Below are positions 1 through 8,416 of a stretch of DNA of 64,000 nucleotides, piece after piece. Positions within the stretch are counted from its first letter, which is position 1. Every line of letters starts with the position of its first letter. Below the pieces are notes generated by a model. That model was not told where the DNA came from, did no database searches, and saw only the letters and a program-made list of their open reading frames with translations. Source of the stretch: Paenibacillus swuensis (GTDB lineage Bacteria > Bacillota > Bacilli > Paenibacillales > DY6). Made by a program: the position numbers and the translations under genes. The stretch lies in assembly GCF_001644605.1 (NCBI RefSeq), contig NZ_CP011388.1, positions 2,093,001 to 2,157,000 on the forward strand. Reading direction: 5' to 3'.

Positions 1-1059
1 ATCAAACATGATCTTCAACTGCCCCACCATCCCGTTGACGGAAGAGGCGAGGGAGTCAATCTCATCATTCTTGGTTAGAGGGATAGGCTGAACCGTAAAG
101 TGACCGGCGGCAACCTTCTTCGTTACCTTGACAATGCCGCTGATTCGTTTAGTAAACCGTTGAATCATGAAGTAAATAACAGCGCAGAGCAGCAATTCGG
201 CGAACAGCACAGTCAACACCGTATTTTGCTGAAGTTTCCGCAAGGGGCTCATATACTGCTCCAAGGGAATGTTAGAAACCAATACCCAGTCCGTATCTTT
301 AATACGGGCAAAAAAAGCAATATCATCATGATGACGGGCTGACCCGGATAACTGGCTGGACATGACCGGCACTATGGCTTCGAATTTCTTCTTGACGGCC
401 GCGGAATCATCAGAACCGCGTGAAGAATACGTTTGCCGTTGATAAATTAATGTGCCGTCTTTCTTCATGATGTAGTGAGTACCCACACTTCCGCTCCGAA
501 AGCCGGTATACTTTCGAAACAGCTCGTCCACATATATAAAGGCGGCTATTACTCCCTTATACTCCTTATGCTCATCATAGACGGGGCCTTCGATCATAAA
601 TACTTTGTTGACCGCGCCTTGGAAAATGAAGAAAGGGTCGGAGAGTACATATTTCCCTTGGTGAACCTTAAGGAGTAAATCCGGATTCTGCTGTTCCAGC
701 GATACCATGTAACCGTTGGTGGTGGACATCATGGAGTCGTCTCGCGCGTACCCGAAGTTGCGAATTATATCCGGATCGGAAAAGATACGCTCATTGCGTA
801 AATAGTCCATGATCTCTGTCGCCGTTCCCGTTTGTAGGATGCCGGTATGACTAACCACCCGCAGTTCCGCTTGACGGGTATGCAGCCAGGATGCCAGATC
901 CCCGGCGGAGGACTGAACCTGAGCCCCGGCCTTCGTTTCCAGAGATTCCAGCATATGGCGCTTGGCTTCCTTGTAATTCACTGCGCCTACAAAGGACAGG
1001 GCCAGTGTCGTAATGACCAACATCCATATCAGAATCTGGTAACGAAGCGAGTCACGCAT
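1..1059 (-). CDS. dCache-HAMP membrane sensor protein (3' end cut by window)
   Basis: The reading frame starts at an ATG (1057-1059) with a GGAGGA ribosome site and runs off the left edge after 353 codons. An N-terminal membrane segment is followed by a long extracytoplasmic region of the double-Cache type, a second membrane segment near residues 275-300, and a HAMP-like linker ending in NDEIDSLASSVNGM. The output domain lies outside the window, so it could be a chemotaxis receptor, a histidine kinase or another signalling protein. It is the last visible gene of the transporter operon that begins at 8225, about 60 bp after the YesM-type kinase gene. Co-transcription is inferred from spacing and strand. 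A role in sensing an extracellular sugar is inferred only from context. Confidence 0.75.
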   Translation of the reverse strand, partial: MRDSLRYQILIWMLVITTLALSFVGAVNYKEAKRHMLESLETKAGAQVQSSAGDLASWLHTRQAELRVVSHTGILQTGTATEIMDYLRNERIFSDPDIIRNFGYARDDSMMSTTNGYMVSLEQQNPDLLLKVHQGKYVLSDPFFIFQGAVNKVFMIEGPVYDEHKEYKGVIAAFIYVDELFRKYTGFRSGSVGTHYIMKKDGTLIYQRQTYSSRGSDDSAAVKKKFEAIVPVMSSQLSGSARHHDDIAFFARIKDTDWVLVSNIPLEQYMSPLRKLQQNTVLTVLFAELLLCAVIYFMIQRFTKRISGIVKVTKKVAAGHFTVQPIPLTKNDEIDSLASSVNGMVGQLKIMFD

Positions 1060-1120
1060 AACCGTATCCTCCGAATGAACTAGTTTATAATAACTATATC
1101 GGACGCAGAGGATGTAGAAT

Positions 1121-2866
1121 TCACTGTTTTTTATGGGGTAAAGTCAGCTTTACCGTCGTTCCGATCCCTGGCCGGCTGTACATATGCACACCGTAGTCGG
1201 GTCCGTATTGGAGCTGAATTCGTTCTTCCACGTTTCGGATGCCGTACCCCGAAGGAATGCCTTGCGGCGTTAATCCCGCATGAAACCTAGCCGTATTCAT
1301 TCCGATTCCGTTATCGATAACTTTAATGATTACTTTTCCATCTTCCTGAGCGATGACGATGCGAATATGAATTCGTTCTTCAAACCAAGCATGCTTCAAT
1401 ACATTCTCCACGAAAGGCTGCAGAATAAGTTTAATGGTTTCACAACATAACAATTGTTCATCGATATCATATGAGGCTTCAAAGCGGTCTCCGTATTTAA
1501 TAGTTTGTATATCAATATAAGCCTTAACCTGCTGCAACTCTTTATCGAGCGAGATCAACATATTCCCGTCATTCAGGGTCAGTCTGTAGAACTTGGCCAA
1601 TCCGGAAACCATACGGCTTAAATTCTCGACCTCACCGAGATTTGCCAGGCTGTTTATGGAAGAAAGGGTGTTGTAGAGGAAATGAGGATTGATCTGAGCT
1701 TGCAGTGATTCCAATTCCGCTTCTTTCTTCTGAATGTTCTTCACGTAAACTTCCTGAATCAGTTCTTCTATATTTTGCGCCATCCCGTTAAAGGCTCCCG
1801 CAATGCTTGCGAATTCATCGTTACTGGTAAAGCGGACCCGCTTTCCGAATTCCCCGCCCTGAAACGACGTAATCAGAGAGACAAGCTTCCCCACCTTTCT
1901 TGCAAAATATCGCGCCACCAACAACCCCAGTCCCGCCATAACGATAAAGCTGACCGTACAGACAAGGATTGTGAAGTTGCGGATGGCCTGTACATCTTTC
2001 CTTAACTCCGCTTCGGGTACGACCGCGACAAGCTTCCAGGGAGTTCCCGGGAGCGGCTCCTTAATCGTCAATTGCCCCGGCATGGCCAGATGCGATGGTT
2101 CATCGCTTATAGCCTGCCGCATTTTGCTATAAAGCACCGAATCATCCGCCTCGAGCAGCACCATCACATTCGTACCTTCACTAAGCGTAAACGAATCCAC
2201 CGATTGAAACAGGTCCTTCAGCCCTGTCGTTATCCTCAGATAACCGATGGTAGCGCCGTATTTATCGAAGGATATTAATTTGCGCAATGTGGAAATATTC
2301 CCTCGCTCCTGGTCCGTGCCGATCTGGCTCCATTCCGTGCCCATATGTCCCTCTTCCAGCTTGAGATACCAAGGTTCGTTCACAATCCGGCTCATATGGT
2401 ATATGTTCAGTTGCTTGCCTTGGATAAAGGGGTCTTCAAGCGTTTCGGGCGAGTAGATTTCTTTCAGCTTCTCGTTCTGCACATATAAATTTAACCGGAT
2501 ATTGTTCACGGACAGCTTCAACGTCGATTCCAACTGTGGAAGCAGCGTGTTCACCGTATTATTGTAAATTTGATAGTCGCTCTCGTTACTTTGCAAGAGA
2601 CGCTGCAGGGTCAAGGAATTAAATAACTGCTCGGAAATGCGATCCATATCGCCGATTTGATATTCCGTATTATCCCGGATTTGCCGCAGCGTGCGTTCCA
2701 TGTTCGTCCGGATATACTCCTCTTTGGAATCAAGGGCGGCCGTGTACGAGAAATAGCCGATAAGCGCATCCGTAAGCAGCATCAGCAGCAGATAAGGAAC
2801 CATAATTTTATAGGCAAAAGGGACGTATAACCGCTTTCGGACAGAGAGCATCTGCATGAGCTTCAC
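1121..2866 (-). CDS. YesM-type sensor histidine kinase
   Basis: This 581-residue kinase has an N-terminal membrane segment, a long extracytoplasmic sensor region, a second membrane segment near residues 300-320 and a HAMP linker. The His_kinase domain carries QINPHFLYNTL (phospho-acceptor His about residue 395). The HATPase domain shows the N-box LILQPFVENVLKHAW and the G-box IDNGIGM followed by GYGIRNVEERI. This is the standard YesM/LytS-like architecture. Its start overlaps the stop of the response-regulator gene by 4 bp (ATGA), so the two are translationally coupled and surely form a pair. From context it should detect an extracellular oligosaccharide or a loaded binding protein and phosphorylate the partner regulator. 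The actual ligand cannot be read from the sequence. Confidence 0.93.
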   Translation of the reverse strand: MKLMQMLSVRKRLYVPFAYKIMVPYLLLMLLTDALIGYFSYTAALDSKEEYIRTNMERTLRQIRDNTEYQIGDMDRISEQLFNSLTLQRLLQSNESDYQIYNNTVNTLLPQLESTLKLSVNNIRLNLYVQNEKLKEIYSPETLEDPFIQGKQLNIYHMSRIVNEPWYLKLEEGHMGTEWSQIGTDQERGNISTLRKLISFDKYGATIGYLRITTGLKDLFQSVDSFTLSEGTNVMVLLEADDSVLYSKMRQAISDEPSHLAMPGQLTIKEPLPGTPWKLVAVVPEAELRKDVQAIRNFTILVCTVSFIVMAGLGLLVARYFARKVGKLVSLITSFQGGEFGKRVRFTSNDEFASIAGAFNGMAQNIEELIQEVYVKNIQKKEAELESLQAQINPHFLYNTLSSINSLANLGEVENLSRMVSGLAKFYRLTLNDGNMLISLDKELQQVKAYIDIQTIKYGDRFEASYDIDEQLLCCETIKLILQPFVENVLKHAWFEERIHIRIVIAQEDGKVIIKVIDNGIGMNTARFHAGLTPQGIPSGYGIRNVEERIQLQYGPDYGVHMYSRPGIGTTVKLTLPHKKQ

Positions 2867-4443
2867 ACCTTATGTTTCTTGCGGTAATCACTGGGTGTCA
2901 TACCGAATTGCTCTTTGAAATGCCTGTTGAAATAAATCATATTCTTATACCCGATTCGATCCGTAATTTCATAGATTTTCAACGACGGATCAAGCAACAG
3001 CTCGCAGGCTTTCTCCAGCCTTCGCTCCATCACATATTCGCTGAAATGAATACCTGTCTCTTCTTTAAATAAGAACCCCAGATAATTCGGTGAGAACGCG
3101 AATTGATGCGCCGTATTGCGCAACGTTATTTTACTTTCGATATGCAGATCAATATAAGCCTTGACGGCATGAATGATTTTGCGATCCCTGCCTTGGTGTT
3201 TTTTCAGGAGCAGCTCGGACAGTTCAAACAAACGGCGTCTCAGCCATGACTTCATATCATGCACCGTCTCGAATTGGTAGAGCACTTCGAATTGATCATA
3301 ATCCCACTGCAATATTTCATAAACGCTCTCGTTCATTTTTCGAAACTGCGCATCCAGCTTCGCAACCAGATGCATAACGAAATTATAAACGGATATCTTT
3401 GAATCCATATGGTTAACGAAGGCGAATAGCTCCTCTAAGCCGTCATCGATTTTCACAAGATCGTATTCGCGCATGGCATCCATTAAAGGCTCCAGTTTTT
3501 CTTCTAAATTTAAAGCGGTCTGTACATGCTGTTCTTTCTTGGCCTCATGGTAAGGGATCACACAACTCTTACCCACAAACAATTTATAGTCCAGCGCTTT
3601 CTTTGCCAACTGATAGGAGTCGGTCAACGGTTCCAGTCGGTATACTCTCGGTCCGAGACCAACCGTTATCGTTAAAGGGGTGTTTTTACGAATTAAATCA
3701 ATAGTCTCCATTAGTATCGTGTGAGCTTGAAGGTGTTCTGTAATTAATGTAATGCGGTGATGGGAGGATTTGAAATAATACCCCAGATGGTAATAATCGA
3801 AAGATTCCGTAATCAGGCGGATCGCTTGGTGCAGCAATTCCTGTTGTTTCTCCTTCGGATAATGCATTAATTTCCAATCCATATCATCCACTTCAAGTAT
3901 TGAAACCAATAAACCGTCCGGTCGCATGTGAATTCCCAATTTTTCCAGTTCTGATACGCTAAAGGCGGAGCTTGTATATCCCTCCAGCCATTGATGTATT
4001 AATTCATTTCGTACAAACGGCAGCGTCCGGCTTAATTGTTGCTGTTCATGCACTGTGATATGTTCTTGATCCAATTGATATACAACCGTCTTTAGAATGT
4101 CATGAAGCTCTTGATTCTCTACAGGCTTTAACACATAACCGACCGCGTTCAAGGAGATGGCCTGCTTGGCGTAATCAAAGTCCTCATGCCCGCTGATAAA
4201 GACAACTTTCATGTTCGGCACAAACTGTCTGGCTTTCTGCGCCAGTTCCAGTCCGGACATGATGGGCATCTTGATATCGGAAATAAGAATATCCACCGGG
4301 TTCTCTTCTATAAAGCGCAGCGCTGTAAACGCGCTGTTCGCGGTCGCGCTGATCGTAAGTCCCAGCTCTTCCCACGGCATGCGCCGTTTCAGCCATTCCA
4401 AATCCACACGTTCGTCATCCACCAACATGACACGGTATGCCAT
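2863..4443 (-). CDS. YesN-type response regulator (REC + AraC HTH)
   Basis: The receiver domain (residues 1-120) starts MAYRVMLVDDE and has the phospho-acceptor Asp56 in LISDIKMP. A central region of unknown fold follows. The C-terminus is an AraC/XylS DNA-binding domain with two helix-turn-helix units, ending GMTPSDYRKKHKV. I chose the ATG at 4443 because an AGGAGGTG ribosome site lies just upstream. A longer in-frame start at 4533 would add 30 unrelated residues and overlap the end of the binding-protein gene. It is the cognate regulator of the YesM-type kinase downstream and probably activates the importer operon and nearby secreted-enzyme genes. A motif shared by three local upstream regions is a candidate target. 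Confidence 0.93.
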   Translation of the reverse strand: MAYRVMLVDDERVDLEWLKRRMPWEELGLTISATANSAFTALRFIEENPVDILISDIKMPIMSGLELAQKARQFVPNMKVVFISGHEDFDYAKQAISLNAVGYVLKPVENQELHDILKTVVYQLDQEHITVHEQQQLSRTLPFVRNELIHQWLEGYTSSAFSVSELEKLGIHMRPDGLLVSILEVDDMDWKLMHYPKEKQQELLHQAIRLITESFDYYHLGYYFKSSHHRITLITEHLQAHTILMETIDLIRKNTPLTITVGLGPRVYRLEPLTDSYQLAKKALDYKLFVGKSCVIPYHEAKKEQHVQTALNLEEKLEPLMDAMREYDLVKIDDGLEELFAFVNHMDSKISVYNFVMHLVAKLDAQFRKMNESVYEILQWDYDQFEVLYQFETVHDMKSWLRRRLFELSELLLKKHQGRDRKIIHAVKAYIDLHIESKITLRNTAHQFAFSPNYLGFLFKEETGIHFSEYVMERRLEKACELLLDPSLKIYEITDRIGYKNMIYFNRHFKEQFGMTPSDYRKKHKV

Positions 4444-4537
4444 GGTTGTGCACCTCCTGCGTTCTTCTCCCGTATAGATAAAGAGGATATACCTAAGTAT
4501 ATCCCCTTCCTCCATGTATGCGCTATCTTTCAATCAT

Positions 4538-6259
4538 TTATAAACCCATCTTTTTGATATTCTCTTGCCAGACGCCCGTCATAAACTTAAGCAGCTTATC
4601 ATACCCCGCCTCATTAACGTTCTTCTTCGCTTCCTCGAAAGCCGCATTGAAATCAGCGTCGTTCTTGGCAAAGACCATCTTGGCCACAGCCTTCTCCATC
4701 ATTTGTTTCACCTGCGTAAACACCAGTTGTTCTTCTGAATTCGGCGTAAAGTTTTGAACATTATTAAACTGATCGTTACTGATATTAGACCACTTTCCAT
4801 AGAATAAATTAGCTTTCTCACTCCAGGTTTGCAGTGAAGGATCCTGTTTCAAGCGCGCATCGGAGAGTTCGCCCCAACGCGGTGACCCCTGCATATTGAA
4901 ATCCCCGATTTTGTCAGTGTTACGCTGATCCGGAGTTGAATTCTTGTAATTATCATTCGGTGTCGGCGCGCCGTTCGCGTCAAATCCTTCCCAGTATAAT
5001 CCAGGCGGCCCGTAGGCGGCTACAGCGGTTCCTTCCTTGCTCATTAACCAATCGAAGAAGGCGAAGATCGCTTCCGGGTTTTTGGCTGAAGTTGTAATCG
5101 TGTTTACGTTCCATCCCAGAGTTCCGTAACCGCCCGGCGATAATTTAGCGGGGTCTTGACCGGGTTTGTGAGGGAACGCCATAAAGTCATATCCGGCGTC
5201 CTTATCCTTCGTTTGCAGAATATCATTAGCTTTCTGAACATTGCCGGTCACATCATACACGGCCAACACCGCGATCTTGCCGTTATTTAACTTCTCCCCG
5301 AACTGTTCAAGCTTCTGGGTGAAAGCGTCCTGGGTCAGCAGTTTCTCTCTAAATAATTTATTGGTTAACTGGTAAGATTCTTTAAATGCCGGATCATCAA
5401 AGATGGAGGTGAATTCCTTCTTGGACATGTCCGGATAAGCGAATAAACCGTCGGTCTTTGTATACCAGGTTTGACGTTCTTCACCCATGCCGCCATAAAT
5501 AAAGTTCTGTACCTGAACGACCCCGCCGTTTGTATTGGCCGTATCTAACGGTACGACATCCGGGTACTTATCTTTCACCATATTTAAGTAAGCATACAGA
5601 TCATCGAAGGTTTCAAGCTTGGGAGAACCTAATTCTTTATAAATTTTGCGATTGATAGCCCATCCAGAGTTGTTCGTTCTTGCTCCCTTCGAATTTCCAA
5701 ACCAGTTCGGGATGCCGTATAATTTGCCGTCCTTGCTGCGCAGCATGTTCAGAGTGGCTTCATCTGCAATTTCTTTAAGATTCGGATATTTCTCCAGGTA
5801 CTCATCCAGCGCAACCAGCTTGCCTTCTTCAGCCAGCTTGTCGTAATCCGCCCCACGGTCCATCTGGATGACGTCCGGAAATTCATTGGAAGCAATCATC
5901 GTACCCAGTTTCTGCAACGCGTTCCCGTTAGCGCTGATTTCCTCAAAATTGACTTTCTTCTCATCTTGCATCCACTTTAGCGTAGGCGTCGTGGCGGAGC
6001 CAAAGCCTTTTGGCGCATACCAGTCGTAGTTGACATAGAAGCTGAATTTCAAGGGCTCTTTACCGATTTCAATAGGCCCTTCTGTTTTGGACTGGGCATT
6101 CTCGTTTGCGGATTCACCCGCTTTATTTTCCTCAATGCCATTCTTGTTTCCGTTCGCTTCCTTGTCCACATTGGCTGAGTTTGAGTTACAACCTGCCAGA
6201 ACCGCAGTTAAACCAAATATCAAAATGATTAACAGAATACCGACTTTGTTCCTTTTCAT
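4538..6259 (-). CDS. Extracellular sugar-binding lipoprotein (family 1, LplA-like)
   Basis: The 573-residue product begins with a lipoprotein signal (charged N-terminus, hydrophobic core, lipobox LAGC with Cys23) and then a Ser/Asn/Glu-rich spacer typical of Gram-positive lipoproteins. The body has the features of large family-1 solute-binding proteins (540-580 residues), for example YDWYAPKGFG, a FPDVIQMDRG segment and the late GGYGTLGWN and PEAIFAFFDWL segments. It should be anchored to the outer face of the membrane and deliver oligosaccharides to the two permeases encoded upstream. A ribosome site (GGGAAGGGG) precedes the ATG. The substrate is unknown; the adjacent glycosidases suggest plant cell-wall oligosaccharides. 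Confidence 0.92.
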   Translation of the reverse strand: MKRNKVGILLIILIFGLTAVLAGCNSNSANVDKEANGNKNGIEENKAGESANENAQSKTEGPIEIGKEPLKFSFYVNYDWYAPKGFGSATTPTLKWMQDEKKVNFEEISANGNALQKLGTMIASNEFPDVIQMDRGADYDKLAEEGKLVALDEYLEKYPNLKEIADEATLNMLRSKDGKLYGIPNWFGNSKGARTNNSGWAINRKIYKELGSPKLETFDDLYAYLNMVKDKYPDVVPLDTANTNGGVVQVQNFIYGGMGEERQTWYTKTDGLFAYPDMSKKEFTSIFDDPAFKESYQLTNKLFREKLLTQDAFTQKLEQFGEKLNNGKIAVLAVYDVTGNVQKANDILQTKDKDAGYDFMAFPHKPGQDPAKLSPGGYGTLGWNVNTITTSAKNPEAIFAFFDWLMSKEGTAVAAYGPPGLYWEGFDANGAPTPNDNYKNSTPDQRNTDKIGDFNMQGSPRWGELSDARLKQDPSLQTWSEKANLFYGKWSNISNDQFNNVQNFTPNSEEQLVFTQVKQMMEKAVAKMVFAKNDADFNAAFEEAKKNVNEAGYDKLLKFMTGVWQENIKKMGL

Positions 6260-6319
6260 CTTTGTACCCCTTCCCTTTTTTAGACTTACACTGACACTTC
6301 AAGCGATAGTTCATTATTT

Positions 6320-6335
6320 AAAAGCCTTGGCTCTT
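6320..6335 (-). promoter_or_regulatory. Intercistronic stem-loop between permease and binding-protein genes
   Basis: On the minus strand AAGAGCC and GGCTTTT can pair across a two-base loop (one G-U pair), just after the permease stop and before the binding-protein gene. Hairpins here often stabilise or partly terminate transcripts so that the binding protein is made in different amount from the permeases. That role is inference. Confidence 0.35.
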
Positions 6336-6347
6336 AAATCATAGGAA

Positions 6348-7253
6348 TTATTCTTTCAGGGAACCTACCAGGACGCCCTTCACGAAATATTTCTGGACAA
6401 AAGGGTAGACCATGATAATTGGAATCGTAGCCACCATTAACGTTGCCATCTGCAAGGATTTGGAGGTCACGGTTGATTTCATCCCTTGCACGTTAGTCGT
6501 TCCTGTCAGCTGCGCCATCTGCTCCGCGAACGAGTTGGAATTAATAACATTCATCAGGTAGGTCTGAATGGGAAGCAAGTTCTGATTGTTAATGTAAATC
6601 CCAGCGTAAAACCACTCATTCCAGAGATACACGGCCGTAAACAGGGACAAGGTGGCGAGCACAGGACCGGATACCGGAAGAACGATGCGGAAGAAAATAC
6701 CGAAATGGTTACATCCGTCGACTTTCGCGGACTCTTCCAAGCCCTCAGGCAACTCCGCGAAGAAAGTCCGGAAAACAATCATATTCCACACGCTGATTAG
6801 TCCCGGGATGATCAGGACCCAGAAATTGTTGAAAAGGTGGAGCTCACGCATCCATAGATAGGTCGGAATAAGTCCTCCGCTGAAGTACATGGTTATAACG
6901 GCTGTTACCATGTATCCGCTTCGGCCGATTAGTTCTTTCTTGGACATACTGTATGCGAATATGGCCGTAAAGAAGATGGAGAGCAATGTTCCGGACACCG
7001 CACGGGCTGCCGATATGAGCAGGGATTGAAAGAATTGATCGTTGCTGAATACGACTTTATAATTTTCCGTCGTAAACGCTCTTGGCCAGAACGTAATTCC
7101 TCCGAGCGATGTATCGGAACCAATGTTGAAAGACATGACGAGCGTATTCCAGAACGGATAGAACGTCACTAGAGCAAGCAGGAGCAATAAGAAATAATTA
7201 ATCATATTTAGCGATTTATCTTGCCAAGTCAGCTTCACGCCGGTGCACCCCAT
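6348..7253 (-). CDS. Carbohydrate ABC permease (YtcP/LplC-like)
   Basis: A 301-residue protein with about six hydrophobic segments. The binding-protein-dependent permease EAA loop is at residues 173-193 (EESAKVDGCN, ending IVLP). The C-terminus FVQKYFVKGVLVGSLKE is typical of the YtcP/LplC half of these importers. It pairs with the permease encoded just upstream, whose gene ends 6 bp before this start. The ATG at 7253 lacks a clear ribosome site. A GTG five codons inside (7238) has a GGGG-type site and is a possible alternative start. The ATP-hydrolysing subunit is not encoded nearby. Confidence 0.93.
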   Translation of the reverse strand: MGCTGVKLTWQDKSLNMINYFLLLLLALVTFYPFWNTLVMSFNIGSDTSLGGITFWPRAFTTENYKVVFSNDQFFQSLLISAARAVSGTLLSIFFTAIFAYSMSKKELIGRSGYMVTAVITMYFSGGLIPTYLWMRELHLFNNFWVLIIPGLISVWNMIVFRTFFAELPEGLEESAKVDGCNHFGIFFRIVLPVSGPVLATLSLFTAVYLWNEWFYAGIYINNQNLLPIQTYLMNVINSNSFAEQMAQLTGTTNVQGMKSTVTSKSLQMATLMVATIPIIMVYPFVQKYFVKGVLVGSLKE

Positions 7254-7259
7254 TTCGTT

Positions 7260-8225
7260 CTACCATAAAGATTGATTGCCCCACTTTCGGGCCGCCGCGT
7301 TCGCTGTAACCAATAAAATGACATTAATGAGAGATTTGAACAACCCGGCTGCCGTCGCGAAAGAATAACGCTGTTCGCCTATGCCGGTCCGGTATACATA
7401 AGTATCAATTACTTCAGACACGTCCGTCAAAATGGCATTATTACCGTTATTGGTCAGTACCAGAATATCTTCAAAGCCGGCATTCAGAATATTGCCGATC
7501 GCCAAAATCAGGAAGATGATAATCACCGGCGCGATGCTCGGAATGGTAATCGTGAAAATCTGCTTCACTCGGCTCGCCCCGTCTATTGAAGCTGCTTCAT
7601 ACAGGTGCGGATTTACGCCCGCGATGGCGGCAAGGTACACGATCGAGCCAAATCCGATTTCTTTCCATACCCCCGCGGATATCAAAATCGTACGGAAATA
7701 TTCCGGGATGGATAACCAGTTTACAGGCTCGGTAATCAGGTTCAACCGTATTAACAACCCATTCATGCTGCCTCCGTCCACAGCTAATATGGTGCTTACG
7801 AAGCCCGCCACGATAACCCAGGAGATGAAATGGGGCAGGTAGGTAACGGTTTGAATCACCCGCTTGAACGCCACATTACGTACTTCGTTAAACATCAGGG
7901 CGAGTAGGATCGGAGCCGGAAACACAAACAGCAGTTTCAGAAAGCTGATCAGCAGCGTATTCTTCATGACGAGCCAGAAATCGGGAGAGTTAAAGAACAT
8001 GTCAAAGTGTTTAAAGCCCACCCAGGGACTCCCCGAAATCCCGTCAAAAATATTGTAATCCTGAAACGCCATCACCAAGCCGTACATCGGCACGTAGCTG
8101 AAAATCAGAATAAACAGGACGGCAGGTATCGCCATCAGCTGAAGATCCCATTGTCTCAGCATACGTCCCGGCAAAGCCTGCTTCCCTCTTCGAGAGTGGA
8201 CGCTCGCGGGGATCGGTGTATTCAT
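7260..8225 (-). CDS. Carbohydrate ABC permease (LplB-like)
   Basis: This 321-residue permease has the LplB-family N-terminal pattern (YVPMYGLVMAFQDYN, then GSPWVGFKHF) and the EAA loop at residues 210-229 (EAASIDGAS, then TIPSIAP). Six membrane segments are visible. It is the first gene of importer module 1 and is followed by the second permease, the binding protein and the two-component pair. A cre-like site and a motif shared with two secreted-enzyme genes lie within 90 bp upstream, so catabolite control and induction are likely. A GGGTGGTG site precedes the ATG. Confidence 0.93.
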   Translation of the reverse strand: MNTPIPASVHSRRGKQALPGRMLRQWDLQLMAIPAVLFILIFSYVPMYGLVMAFQDYNIFDGISGSPWVGFKHFDMFFNSPDFWLVMKNTLLISFLKLLFVFPAPILLALMFNEVRNVAFKRVIQTVTYLPHFISWVIVAGFVSTILAVDGGSMNGLLIRLNLITEPVNWLSIPEYFRTILISAGVWKEIGFGSIVYLAAIAGVNPHLYEAASIDGASRVKQIFTITIPSIAPVIIIFLILAIGNILNAGFEDILVLTNNGNNAILTDVSEVIDTYVYRTGIGEQRYSFATAAGLFKSLINVILLVTANAAARKWGNQSLW

Positions 8226-8259
8226 ATAAGCACCACCCTTATCTTTGTTTGTGCTTATA

Positions 8260-8273
8260 TTGTAGCGCTTTCA
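8260..8273 (-). promoter_or_regulatory. cre-like CcpA site
   Basis: Read on the minus strand this is TGAAAGCGCTACAA, matching 13 of 14 positions of the Bacillus cre consensus TGWAARCGYTWNCW. It lies 35-48 bp upstream of the first permease gene of module 1. Glucose repression through CcpA is inferred. Confidence 0.6.
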
Positions 8274-8298
8274 AAGGACTTGTAGCTATTCATGTTTA

Positions 8299-8314
8299 CA
8301 ACGAAACCCTATAC
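8299..8314 (-). promoter_or_regulatory. Shared upstream motif CAACGAAACCCTATAC
   Basis: This 16-mer (plus-strand reading) matches the element at 10396-10411 in 15 of 16 positions. It lies 26 bp beyond the cre site upstream of importer module 1. It is a candidate binding site for the YesN-type regulator of that operon or for another AraC-type activator. Function is inferred from its repetition upstream of co-oriented genes. Confidence 0.4.
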
Positions 8315-8383
8315 TTTTTCAACGATTGCATAAGACAACCTTGCGCATAATGGGACATAAATTTCCAAACTCGCGGAACGATT

Positions 8384-8412
8384 AAAGAGCCGGCATGATG
8401 CGCCGGCTCTTC
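8384..8412 (-). terminator. Terminator after the 8417-10240 glycosidase gene
   Basis: On the minus strand AAGAGCCGGC pairs with GCCGGCTCTT across a short loop and is followed by a T-rich stretch. It lies just after the stop of the GH39-like gene and separates it from importer module 1. Confidence 0.75.
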
Positions 8413-8416
8413 CGCT